Shown: piece by piece, positions 37,237-45,223 of the stretch
How positions within the stretch are numbered: the first letter of the stretch is position 1
Layout of the letters: every line of letters starts with the position of its first letter
From: Acidovorax sp. Root219
GTDB taxonomy: Bacteria > Pseudomonadota > Gammaproteobacteria > Burkholderiales > Burkholderiaceae_C
Assembly (NCBI RefSeq): GCF_001428665.1
Contig: NZ_LMIJ01000023.1
Location: 228,727-292,726, forward strand
DNA: 64,000 bases
Direction of reading: 5' to 3'
Made by a program: the position numbers and the translations under genes
The notes under the pieces: generated by a model
Databases searched by the model: none
What the model saw: the letters and a program-made list of their open reading frames with translations, nothing else
Told to the model about the DNA's origin: nothing

Positions 37237-37674
37237 ATGAAAAAGACCCTGATGGCCTTTGGCCTTGCCTTCGCCAGCCTGCTGGCAGCCCCCGCCCTGG
37301 CCCAGTCCGCAGCCCCCGCTGGCCTGTACCAGGCGCTGGGCGAAAAGCCCGGCATCATCCGGCTGGTGGATGACTTCGTGGACCGCGTAGTGAAAGACCC
37401 GCGCATCGGTGCCCATTTCAAGGACGTCAAGCCCGCAGCCCTCAAGGAGAGCCTGACCGACCAGTTCTGCCAGCTCAGCGGGGGGCCTTGCAAATATGAA
37501 GGCGCCGATATGAAATCGGCGCATGCGGACATGGACATCAACAAGGGCCATTTCCACGCACTGGTCGAGGTGCTGCAAGGCTCCATGGACGCGCAGGGTA
37601 TTCCCTTCGCGCAGCAGAACCGCTTGCTGGCCTTGCTGGCACCCATGCACCGCGACGTGATCACCGTTCGCTGA
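37237..37674 (+). CDS. Truncated haemoglobin (group 1) with a signal peptide
   Basis: 145 residues. Residues 1-22 form a clear signal peptide (AFGLAFASLLAAPALA), so the product is periplasmic, unusual for this family. The 2/2 globin domain shows FVDRVVKDPRIGAHF, GGPCKYEGADMKSAHADM and the proximal (F8) His in NKGHFHALVEVL at residue 105. By alignment from memory the B10 position is Val48, not the usual Tyr, and two cysteines (78, 85) could form a disulphide. Ligand (oxygen, NO, peroxide) and role are unknown. It has TTGGAG upstream and is followed 11 bases later by the cupredoxin gene, indicating one operon. Confidence 0.9.
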   Translation: MKKTLMAFGLAFASLLAAPALAQSAAPAGLYQALGEKPGIIRLVDDFVDRVVKDPRIGAHFKDVKPAALKESLTDQFCQLSGGPCKYEGADMKSAHADMDINKGHFHALVEVLQGSMDAQGIPFAQQNRLLALLAPMHRDVITVR

Positions 37675-37685
37675 GGAGGATGCCC

Positions 37686-38420
37686 ATGATGACGAAAAGT
37701 GCGCTTCTCGCCTTTGCCGCCTTTGCTGCGGCCACTGGCGCCCTTGCCGGCAATGTGCAGATCCAGGTCCTGGACAGGGACGGCAAACCTGTGCCCGATG
37801 CCGTGGTGGTGGTCTACCCCCCGGTCGGTGCAGGTACCGCACCGACCCTCATGGCGCCCAGCCCGGTGATCGAGCAGGAAAAGATGCGCTTCGTGCCCGC
37901 CGTGACGGTGGTGGTGCCTGGCACCACGGTGCGTTTTACCAACCAGGACCGCTGGGACCACCATGTGCGCGGCAACTCCGCCACGCCCGTGGCCAGCGCG
38001 GCGCCAGGCGCCAGCGGCTTCGAATTGCGGCTGGCGGGCAAGGCCGATGGCAAGCCCGCCAACTTTGCCGACGCAAAGCTCGACGCTGCCGGCGTGGTGC
38101 TGTTGGGTTGCCACCTGCATGGTTCCATGCGCGGGCACATCTTCGTGACCGATTCGGCCTGGACGCTCAAGACCGACGACAACGGCATCGCCCGCTTTGC
38201 CAGCGTGCCGGAGGGCGCGGCCCAGGTGCGTGTGTGGCATGCCGAGCAACTGGTGGACCTGCCGCGCAAGGCCGTGCAGGTGCTGGCCACGCCGGTGCTC
38301 GACACGGTGCAACTGAGCGTGGTACCTCGCGTGCGCCGTGCGCCGCCTCCGTCCAGCGCACCGGGTGGCCCGATGGGCTCGTACAGCCAGGCGCAGCCGC
38401 CGGGGCAGCACACGCACTGA
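37686..38420 (+). CDS. Cupredoxin-like periplasmic protein (plastocyanin/methylamine-utilisation type)
   Basis: 244 residues from ATG 37686, spaced five bases after GAGGAGGA; the ATG at 37680 abuts the site and is unlikely. A signal peptide ends GALAG (residue 21-22). The cupredoxin-like domain (about 24-155) carries type 1 copper ligands: His92/93 in WDHHVRGN and Cys142, His145, Met148 in GCHLHGSMRGH. A second carboxypeptidase-regulatory-like segment follows (DDNGIARFASVPEGAAQVRVW), then a Pro/Gln/His tail. It probably carries electrons or copper in the periplasm, and is co-transcribed with the globin gene. Confidence 0.88.
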   Translation: MMTKSALLAFAAFAAATGALAGNVQIQVLDRDGKPVPDAVVVVYPPVGAGTAPTLMAPSPVIEQEKMRFVPAVTVVVPGTTVRFTNQDRWDHHVRGNSATPVASAAPGASGFELRLAGKADGKPANFADAKLDAAGVVLLGCHLHGSMRGHIFVTDSAWTLKTDDNGIARFASVPEGAAQVRVWHAEQLVDLPRKAVQVLATPVLDTVQLSVVPRVRRAPPPSSAPGGPMGSYSQAQPPGQHTH

Positions 38421-38430
38421 CTGGATCCAT

Positions 38431-39357
38431 TCACCGGTTCAATGCCACCTCGGCTGCGGGAGGTGGGGGCATGCTGCCATCGGCGGGCAGGGCCTGCAGG
38501 TAGGCATACAGGGCGCGCGCATCCACATCGCTGAGCTGGCCCAGCGATTCGAAGGGCATGACCTGGATCGGCGTGCCATCGGGCCGCTTGCCGTTGCGCA
38601 GCATGGCCACGAAGCTTTCCACCGTGGGGTAGCGGGCCATCGCGCTGTCCTTGCCGGGGCGGATGTCGGCGGCGGCCGGCCAGTCCGGCGGGCCGCCGGG
38701 GATCTTGCCGCCCGCCAGGCTGGCGCCGTGGCAGCCGATGCACATGTTCGCCACGTACTGTCCGTTGGCCACCGTCACGCCTGCGGGCACGGGGCGCGAG
38801 GGCGCTTGGTGGTGGTCGATGCGCGAGGCCGCGTCGGGAATCACGCCCAGGCCGTACAGCACCCAGGCGGGGCGCGGCAGCTCGATGGCAGCGGGCGTGC
38901 CCTCCTTGCCCGGCAACTGGCGCACATAGGACACCAGGGCGTTCAGGTCGTCGTTGGTCAGGCGGTTGTAGTCTTCGCTGGGCATCACCAGCAGCGGGCG
39001 GCCATTGGGCTTGACGCCGTGGCGGATGGCGCTGTTCCAGTCCTCGGGCTGGTAGCGCGCCACTACGCCGGCCGGCGTGATGTTGGGGCCGGCCAGCCGG
39101 GTGCCCTTGCCATCGTTGACGAACTCGCGGCCCGTGCCCTGCGCGCCATGGCAGTCGGTGCAGCCGCGTGAGGTGAACAGGTAGCGCCCGCGCTCGATGG
39201 TCTGCGCCTCGGTGGTGTAAGCCACGGGGCGCGGCTTGATGTCGATGTAGCGGTTGCGCTTTTGCTCGGCGAGGTACAGGCCGGTGGCGGCCGTGGCGGC
39301 AACCAGCACGCCCAGTGCCAGGGCGCTGCCAGCCGTCCATTTCATCCAGCGTTTCAT
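38431..39357 (-). CDS. Membrane-anchored dihaem cytochrome c
   Basis: 308 residues from ATG 39357; the frame is open to 39432 but the membrane anchor (GSALALGVLVAATAATGLYL, residues 10-29) then starts properly. Two class I cytochrome domains follow, with haem motifs CTDCH (66-70) and CIGCH (206-210) and probable axial Met residues in LLVMPSEDY (Met125) and IQVMPFESL. The layout resembles cytochrome subunits of periplasmic dehydrogenases. It is convergent with the cupredoxin gene (10-base gap), so it shares the locus but not the operon. Confidence 0.92.
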   Translation of the reverse strand: MKRWMKWTAGSALALGVLVAATAATGLYLAEQKRNRYIDIKPRPVAYTTEAQTIERGRYLFTSRGCTDCHGAQGTGREFVNDGKGTRLAGPNITPAGVVARYQPEDWNSAIRHGVKPNGRPLLVMPSEDYNRLTNDDLNALVSYVRQLPGKEGTPAAIELPRPAWVLYGLGVIPDAASRIDHHQAPSRPVPAGVTVANGQYVANMCIGCHGASLAGGKIPGGPPDWPAAADIRPGKDSAMARYPTVESFVAMLRNGKRPDGTPIQVMPFESLGQLSDVDARALYAYLQALPADGSMPPPPAAEVALNR

Positions 39358-39541
39358 GGTGGGGAAGCCTTGTGGGAATGAGCTCAGAAACTCGATGGAG
39401 CGGATTCTGAATTCCTGCAGGCTGTTTGGCACATCGCGCGCCAGAGGTGTGGGCAGGCTGGGTGACTTTTGTCACGGATGCCCGGATCGCGTGGCCCCAC
39501 CAGGTTGCCGCGCGACCAGGATCCCCTGCCGCAGTCGCCGA

Positions 39542-40609
39542 TCAGCGCTCGATGTTCTTGTTCCAGCGCGCGTTCCAGGCGGGCCGGTTGGCGTTCACGC
39601 TGTCCCAGTCCAGCGTCACGGCATTCTTCATCCACTGGCTGATCTGGACCACCTGCGCTGCCCCTTCGCCCACGGCCGGGGCCTTGGGGTTGGTGGGGAT
39701 CTGCGCGCCGAACTGCAGCACGTTGGCCTGGGCCAGCGGGCTCAGCAGGAACTCGGCAAGCTTTTGCGCCAGCTCGGGTTCGCTGTTGTTGGCGATCACG
39801 CACTGGCCCACCATCAGCACCACCGAGCCTTCCTTGGGCTGCGCGTACTCCACCGGGATGCCCTTGGACTTGAGCGCGGCCACGGCCGTGGGGGTCAGCG
39901 GGAACATCGCGGCCTCGCCGGTCTGCACCATCTCGGAGATCTTGGCCGAGCTCGGGATGTACTCGAGCACGTTCGGGCCGATGGTCTTGGCCCAGTTGTT
40001 GAAGCCGGGCTCCACGTTCTTGTCGTTGCCGCCCTGGATGCGGTTGAACATCAGAAAGCCATGCAGCCCGAAGGAAGAGGAGGGCATGGACTGGAACACC
40101 ACCTTGCCCTTGTACTTGGGATCGGCGAAGTCCATCCACGAGGTCGGTGGCGCCCAGCCCTTCTCGGTGAACATCTTGGTGTTGTAGGCGATGCCCGTCA
40201 TGCCCAGGCTCACACCGCTGGCCAGGTCGTCCTTGAAGCGGGCGGCGGGGTAGATCTCATTGAGGTGGGGGTTGGGCCGCTGCTTCTGGCACAGGCCCAT
40301 GCCCATGGCGCGCACCATGATGCCGTCGTCAAGAAACATCACGTGCATCTGCGGCCTGTCCTTGTTGGCCTGCGCCTTGGCCAGGATGTCCGACGAGGTG
40401 CCCGGCACCACCACCACCTTGGCGCCATGCAGCTTCTCGAACGCGGGAAAGACGTACTGCGTGTACGCCTTCTCCATGGTGCCGCCGTTCATGCCGATGT
40501 AGATCGTTTTCGTCTGGGCACCGGCCATGCCGCTGGCGGCCAGCGCAGCCGCCGCGGCTGTTGTCAGCAGCGCACGGCGCACAAAAGAGGTCTGGCGAGA
40601 AGAGGTCAT
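39542..40609 (-). CDS. ABC transporter substrate-binding protein, spermidine/putrescine (PotD) type
   Basis: 355 residues with a signal peptide (ALLTTAAAAALAASGMAGA-QT, cleaved near 32) and a family 1 extracellular binding domain with KTIYIGMNGGTMEKAY, PGTSSDILAKAQANKD and FADPKYKGKVVF. It is the last gene of the minus-strand operon 46314-39542, 51 bases after the flavoenzyme gene. Periplasmic capture of a polyamine-like or opine-like cation is expected. The ligand is inferred from the operon, not proven. Confidence 0.92.
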   Translation of the reverse strand: MTSSRQTSFVRRALLTTAAAAALAASGMAGAQTKTIYIGMNGGTMEKAYTQYVFPAFEKLHGAKVVVVPGTSSDILAKAQANKDRPQMHVMFLDDGIMVRAMGMGLCQKQRPNPHLNEIYPAARFKDDLASGVSLGMTGIAYNTKMFTEKGWAPPTSWMDFADPKYKGKVVFQSMPSSSFGLHGFLMFNRIQGGNDKNVEPGFNNWAKTIGPNVLEYIPSSAKISEMVQTGEAAMFPLTPTAVAALKSKGIPVEYAQPKEGSVVLMVGQCVIANNSEPELAQKLAEFLLSPLAQANVLQFGAQIPTNPKAPAVGEGAAQVVQISQWMKNAVTLDWDSVNANRPAWNARWNKNIER

Positions 40610-40660
40610 GGGGTCTTTCCTTTCAGGGTGTTGGAAGGGTAGCGGTCAGGGGATCGAAAC

Positions 40661-41833
40661 TCAATGGGCAGCAGCGGCTGCCGGGGCGCTGGCAGGGAAA
40701 AAGCGCCCGATGGAAAAGGCGTCGGTGGGTGTGCTGCTGCGGCCGTCGCGGGCCAGGTCGGCCAGCACTTCACCGGCAGCCGGGCCGATCTGAAAGCCCG
40801 CCCCCGCAAAGCCGAAGCCGTGCAGCAGGCCGGGCGTGGTGTGGCTCTTGCCGAGCACGGGCTGGCGGTCGGGCAGGTAGCCCTCGGTGCCGCTCCAGGT
40901 GCGGATGAAATGTGCGTGCTTGAGCACCGGCAGCAGCTCGATGGCCTGCACCGCCAGCGCCGCGATGGCGCTGCGCTCCGAGCGTGCACGGTCCGCATCC
41001 AGGCCAACGCCCGAACCGCCGCCCAGCACCAGGTTGCCGCGTGCCACCTGCCGGCAGTAGATGCTGCCGCCCTCCACACCCAGGCTCCAGTGCATGAAGA
41101 AGGGCAGGGGCTCGGTCACGGCCATGGCCGGGTGGCCCGACTGCAGTGGCACGGCCTCGCCGAACTGGGTGGCCAGCGGGCCCGACCAGGCGCCTGCACA
41201 GTTGATGAGCACGGGCGCACGCACCGTGAGCGCGGAGCCCGAGCGCAGCACGAACTGCCGGCCGTCGTGCTCCACCTCGGTCAAGGGCGTGCGCTCGAAG
41301 ATATGGGCGCCCGCGCGCCGGGCGGCCAGTGCGAACGCGGGGGACACCAGGCGCGGGTTGGCCTGCCCGTCCTCACGGCAGAGCGATCCACCCACGGCCT
41401 TGCCGCCCAGCCAGGGGCAGCGCTCGCGCAGCCCCTGGCCCGAGAGCAGCTCGATACCAAGGCCGTAGTCGCGGCTCATGGCCTCGTAGCGCTCCAGCGC
41501 AGCCAGGTCCTCCTCGCTGCGCGCGATCTTGAAATGGCCGGTGCGCTGGTACTCGCCATCGGTGCCCAGCAGTTCGGGCAGGCGGCCCCAGATTTCGTGG
41601 GCACGCTGTGCCAGCGGCAGTTGGCTCAGGGGGCGGCCCTGGCGGCGCACGCCGCCGTAGTTCACGCCGCTCGAGCGCGAGCCGCACAGGTCGCGTTCGA
41701 GCAGCACCACGTCCACGCCCCGGCGGCGCAGTGCGAGTGCCGCCGAGGCGCCCACGATGCCGCCGCCGACGATGGCCACGTCGGTGTCCATCAGGCGCGG
41801 GTTGCTGGTCAGGTGGGGTGCGGCGGCGCTCAT
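40661..41833 (-). CDS. FAD-dependent oxidoreductase, HcnC/opine-oxidase B type
   Basis: 390 residues from ATG 41833; the longer open frame to 42502 is an antisense-like extension. DAO fold: FAD motif DVAIVGGGIVGASAALALRR from residue 18, SSGVNYGGVRRQGR, and a C-terminal GFAGAGFQIGPAAGEVLADL. It overlaps the 465-residue flavoprotein gene by four bases (ATGA). Together with that gene and the small [2Fe-2S] gene it forms the three-subunit dehydrogenase layout of HcnABC and nopaline/octopine oxidases, oxidising a secondary amine. Confidence 0.9.
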   Translation of the reverse strand: MSAAAPHLTSNPRLMDTDVAIVGGGIVGASAALALRRRGVDVVLLERDLCGSRSSGVNYGGVRRQGRPLSQLPLAQRAHEIWGRLPELLGTDGEYQRTGHFKIARSEEDLAALERYEAMSRDYGLGIELLSGQGLRERCPWLGGKAVGGSLCREDGQANPRLVSPAFALAARRAGAHIFERTPLTEVEHDGRQFVLRSGSALTVRAPVLINCAGAWSGPLATQFGEAVPLQSGHPAMAVTEPLPFFMHWSLGVEGGSIYCRQVARGNLVLGGGSGVGLDADRARSERSAIAALAVQAIELLPVLKHAHFIRTWSGTEGYLPDRQPVLGKSHTTPGLLHGFGFAGAGFQIGPAAGEVLADLARDGRSSTPTDAFSIGRFFPASAPAAAAAH

Positions 41834-43227
41834 GCAGCGGCTCCGGTGTGCTGGCTGGCGGCCTGCAGGTGGATGGGAATCGGCTTGATCGGTGCCTGGC
41901 CACGCAGCCGGCCCACCAGTTCCACCGGCTTGCCGGTGGCGTGGGCCAGGATCTCCGCCGCTGCCACGCCGCAGCTGCGGCCCTGGCAGCGGCCCATGCC
42001 TACGCGGGTCAGCGCCTTCAGCCGGTTCATCTCGTCGGCGCCGGTCTCGCGCACGGTGTCGCGCAACTGGCCGGCCGTGACGTTCTCGCAGCGGCACACC
42101 ACCAGCTCGTCGGGTGCCTGAGCGGCCCAGTCGGTGGGGAAGGGAAAGGCCCGCTCCAGCCCCTCGCGAAAGCGCGCCAAACGGGTGAGCTTGTCCTCGA
42201 GTTCCTGGGCGCGGGCGGTGTCCACGGACCCCCCCTGGTCGGCCAGCAAGGCCAGGGCGGCACGCTCGCCGGCCCACTCGGCCGCATCGGCACCCATGAT
42301 GCCCGCGCCGTCGCCTGCCAGGTAGACCCCCGCCACGCTGGTGCGGCCGGCGCCATCGCGCTCGGGCAAATGGGCTCGCTGCAGGGGCGCCCAGGCAAAG
42401 CGGCAGCCCAGCAGGTCGGCCAGTTGGGTCTCGGAACGCAGGGCGTAGCCCAGGCCCACGGCGTCGCAGGCCAGTGTGTGTTCGCGCGTACCGTCGCTCC
42501 ACACCACGCCATCCACGCGTTCGTCACCCAGCACGCGCACGGGGCGCACGCCAGTATGGATGGGCACGCCATGCGCGCGCAGCCAGCCCACGTAGTACAC
42601 GCCCTTGGCGAACACGGCGGGCTGGGTCAGCATGGCCGGCACGGCGGCCACCTGGTCGGCCAGGCGCGCAGTGTCGAGCACGGCTGCCACGGTGGTGCCG
42701 GCGCGTGCGTACTGGTAGGCCACCAGGTACAGCAGCGGCCCGGTGCCCATCAGCACCACCCGGCTGCCGATGGTGCAGCCCTGGAACTTGAGCGCCACCT
42801 GCGCCCCGCCCAGGCTGTAGACACCGGGCAGCGTCCAGCCCGGCACGGGCAGCACCCGGTCGGCCGCGCCGCTGGCCACGATGAGCTGGCGGTAGGGCAC
42901 GCTGCGCGTGGTCTGCGTGGTGCCGTGCAGCACGTCGAGGAAACCGCCCTGGGCGTTCCAGACCAGGCTGTCGGGGTGGTAGTCGATCTGGTCCGCAATG
43001 CCGTCGAGCGCGGCATGCACGGCGGTGGCGCGCGCGGCTTCGGTGCCGTACAGGGCCGACGCCGGACGCTGGAAGTGCGCGGGTGGGCGCCGGTAGATCT
43101 GGCCGCCCCCACGCGCCGCTTCGTCGAGCAGCACGGGGCGCACGCCATGCGCGGCCAGGGTCTGCGCGGCGCGTATGCCGGCGGGGCCTGCGCCCACGAT
43201 CACGGCCTGCAGGGTGGGGTTGCTCAT
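41830..43227 (-). CDS. FAD/NAD-binding oxidoreductase with BFD-like [2Fe-2S] C-terminus (HcnB/opine-oxidase A type)
   Basis: 465 residues from ATG 43227. An N-terminal FAD motif (VIVGAGPAGIRAAQTLAA), a mid-protein NAD-type motif (VVLMGTGPLLYLVAYQYA) and a C-terminal BFD-like cluster with cysteines in VVCRCENVT and GMGRCQGRSCG are in order. GVYLAGDGAGIMGADAAEWAG marks the second FAD contact. It overlaps both neighbours by four bases, so the three subunits are made in step. Confidence 0.92.
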   Translation of the reverse strand: MSNPTLQAVIVGAGPAGIRAAQTLAAHGVRPVLLDEAARGGGQIYRRPPAHFQRPASALYGTEAARATAVHAALDGIADQIDYHPDSLVWNAQGGFLDVLHGTTQTTRSVPYRQLIVASGAADRVLPVPGWTLPGVYSLGGAQVALKFQGCTIGSRVVLMGTGPLLYLVAYQYARAGTTVAAVLDTARLADQVAAVPAMLTQPAVFAKGVYYVGWLRAHGVPIHTGVRPVRVLGDERVDGVVWSDGTREHTLACDAVGLGYALRSETQLADLLGCRFAWAPLQRAHLPERDGAGRTSVAGVYLAGDGAGIMGADAAEWAGERAALALLADQGGSVDTARAQELEDKLTRLARFREGLERAFPFPTDWAAQAPDELVVCRCENVTAGQLRDTVRETGADEMNRLKALTRVGMGRCQGRSCGVAAAEILAHATGKPVELVGRLRGQAPIKPIPIHLQAASQHTGAAA

Positions 43228-43535
43228 GCCGCGCCTTCCCCGGTGCGCAGGGCCATGCCCGGCGCGATGAAGGTGGCGCAGGCGCGCAGGCGCTCGCCGC
43301 TGTCGGTCTGCACCCAGCAGTCCTGGCAGGCGCCCATCATGCAAAAGCCGGCGCGCGGCTCGTGGCTGAACTCGTTGTGGCGCAGACGCGCCTGCAAGGT
43401 GAGGATGGCGGTTAGCACGGTGTCGCCTTCGAGGGCGCTGGCCGGCTGGCCATCGAGCATGAAAGGCACGGCCTTGCGCGCGGTTTCGGCCACGCGGCGC
43501 AGCAGTGGCAATGCAGGGGAGGTCGTCGTGGCCAT
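43224..43535 (-). CDS. Small [2Fe-2S] ferredoxin-like subunit (HcnA/opine-oxidase C type)
   Basis: 103 residues with an adrenodoxin/plant-type [2Fe-2S] pattern: Cys in GFCMMGACQDCWV and the fourth in RACAT. Such small proteins feed electrons within HcnABC-type dehydrogenases. The gene lies 4 bases after the ABC permease gene and overlaps the flavoprotein gene by 4 bases, so transport and oxidation are in one operon. Confidence 0.93.
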   Translation of the reverse strand: MATTTSPALPLLRRVAETARKAVPFMLDGQPASALEGDTVLTAILTLQARLRHNEFSHEPRAGFCMMGACQDCWVQTDSGERLRACATFIAPGMALRTGEGAA

Positions 43536-43539
43536 GGGC

Positions 43540-44334
43540 TTACTTGCGCCCCACCAGCACGCGGTCCAGGCCGTAGACGCGGTCCAGCAGCACCATGGCG
43601 AAGGCCGTCACGGCCACCATCAGGGCCGACACGGCAGCCATCAGCGGGTCGATGGATTCGGTGGCGTACATGTACATGCGCACCGGCAGCGTCACCGTGC
43701 TCGGCGAGGTGACGAAGATCGACATGGTCACCTCGTCGAAGCTGTTGATGAAGGCCAGCAGCCACCCGCCGGTGACTCCCGGCAGGATCATCGGCAGCGT
43801 GATGCGCGTGAACACCGTGGCCTGGCTGGCACCGAGCGAGAGTGCCGCGTGCTCGGCGCTGCGGTCGAACCCGACCAGCGCCGCCACCACCAGGCGCAGC
43901 GTGTAGGGCGTGACGATCAGCGCATGCGCCAGCACCAGCCAGCCGAAGCTGCCCGTGCCGCCCACCAGCGCGAACAGGCGCAGCAGGGCCACGCCCAGTA
44001 CCAGGTGCGGAATGATCAGCGGCGAGAGGAACAGCCCGTTGAGAAAGCCGCGCCCAGGAAAATCGTAGCGCGTGATGGCAATGCCCGCAGGCACGGCCAG
44101 CACCGTGGCCAGCGTGGCCGATGCGAGCGCCAGCCACAGGCTGTTCCAGAACGACTGCACGAAGTCGGGGTGCTCGAACACCGCCCTGAACCAGCGCAGC
44201 GAGAACTCGGTGGTCGGCAGGGTCAGCGTGTTTTCGGGCGTGAAGGCCACCACGCACACGACCACCAGGGGCGCGAGCATGAAGGCGATGACGAGGGCGT
44301 TGAACGCCAGGGCGAGAGGGCCGTTCTTGTGCAT
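43540..44334 (-). CDS. ABC transporter permease (PotC-like)
   Basis: 264 residues with six membrane helices and the EAA loop in the form HAALSLGASQATVFTRITLP, as in polyamine-type permeases. It pairs with the permease encoded at 44363-45223 and the ATPase at 45220-46314 for import of the operon's substrate. Confidence 0.94.
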   Translation of the reverse strand: MHKNGPLALAFNALVIAFMLAPLVVVCVVAFTPENTLTLPTTEFSLRWFRAVFEHPDFVQSFWNSLWLALASATLATVLAVPAGIAITRYDFPGRGFLNGLFLSPLIIPHLVLGVALLRLFALVGGTGSFGWLVLAHALIVTPYTLRLVVAALVGFDRSAEHAALSLGASQATVFTRITLPMILPGVTGGWLLAFINSFDEVTMSIFVTSPSTVTLPVRMYMYATESIDPLMAAVSALMVAVTAFAMVLLDRVYGLDRVLVGRK

Positions 44335-44362
44335 GGTCAGATTTCCTGCGGGATCGTCATGG

Positions 44363-45223
44363 TTATCCCAACGCCTTCTTGTAGCGGCCTTCGACGAGGC
44401 GGTTGTAGCTCAGCATCACCACGAGGTTGGCCACCAGCAGGGTCAGGGCCACGGCCGCGCCCAGCGGCCAGTTGAGTTCGTGCAGGTACTCGTCGTAGAC
44501 CACGGTGGCCACCATCTTCAGGCGCCGCCCGCCCAGCAGGCCGGGGATGGCGAACGAGCTGGCCGCCAGCCCGAACACGATCAGGCTGCCCGAGAGGATG
44601 CCCGGCAGCACCTGCGGCAGCACGATGCGGCGCAGTGTGGTGAAGGGCGATGCCTTGAGCGACAGCGCCGCGTTCTGCACCCCCGGGTCGAGCTTTTGCA
44701 GCGAGGTCCACACGGGGATCACCATGAAGGGCAGCATCACATGCACCAGCGCCACGATGACGGCGATCTCGGTGTAGAGCATCTTCACCGGGCCGATGCC
44801 GACGAGCTTGAGCGTGCCGTTGACCAGGCCCTCGGGCCCGAGCAGCATGCTCCAGCCGAAGGCCCGCACCACCACCGAGACCAGCAGCGGCGCCAGCACC
44901 ACCAGCAGCAGCACCGAGCGCCAGGGGTTGCCCATGCGGCTCAGGATGTAGGCTTCGGGCGCGCCGATGGCGACGCAGATCACGGTGACCAGCGCCGAGA
45001 TCCAGAAGGTGCGCCAGAAGATGGCGTGGTAGTACGAGTCGGTGAACACGTGGGCGTAGTGCTCCAGCGTGAACTCGCCGGCCTTCACGCCCGTCATCGG
45101 GTCGAAGGCATTGAACGACAGCACGGCCGTGAGCGCCAGCGGCACCAGCAGCAGGCAGGTGAACAGCACCAGCGCCGGGGCCGACAGCCACCAGGGCACG
45201 GCCTTGCGGGTGGCGCTGCTCAT
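44363..45223 (-). CDS. ABC transporter permease (PotB-like)
   Basis: 286 residues with six membrane helices and the EAA-type loop NAALSLKASPFTTLRRIVLP. It overlaps the ATPase gene by four bases (ATGA). It belongs to the spermidine/putrescine branch of binding-protein-dependent permeases. Confidence 0.94.
   Translation of the reverse strand: MSSATRKAVPWWLSAPALVLFTCLLLVPLALTAVLSFNAFDPMTGVKAGEFTLEHYAHVFTDSYYHAIFWRTFWISALVTVICVAIGAPEAYILSRMGNPWRSVLLLVVLAPLLVSVVVRAFGWSMLLGPEGLVNGTLKLVGIGPVKMLYTEIAVIVALVHVMLPFMVIPVWTSLQKLDPGVQNAALSLKASPFTTLRRIVLPQVLPGILSGSLIVFGLAASSFAIPGLLGGRRLKMVATVVYDEYLHELNWPLGAAVALTLLVANLVVMLSYNRLVEGRYKKALG

Noticed and set aside
40661..43535. Calling the three-subunit enzyme a hydrogen cyanide synthase
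   Set aside because: Subunit layout fits, but the polyamine-type importer in the same operon and the wide range of related amine oxidases make the specific name unsafe.
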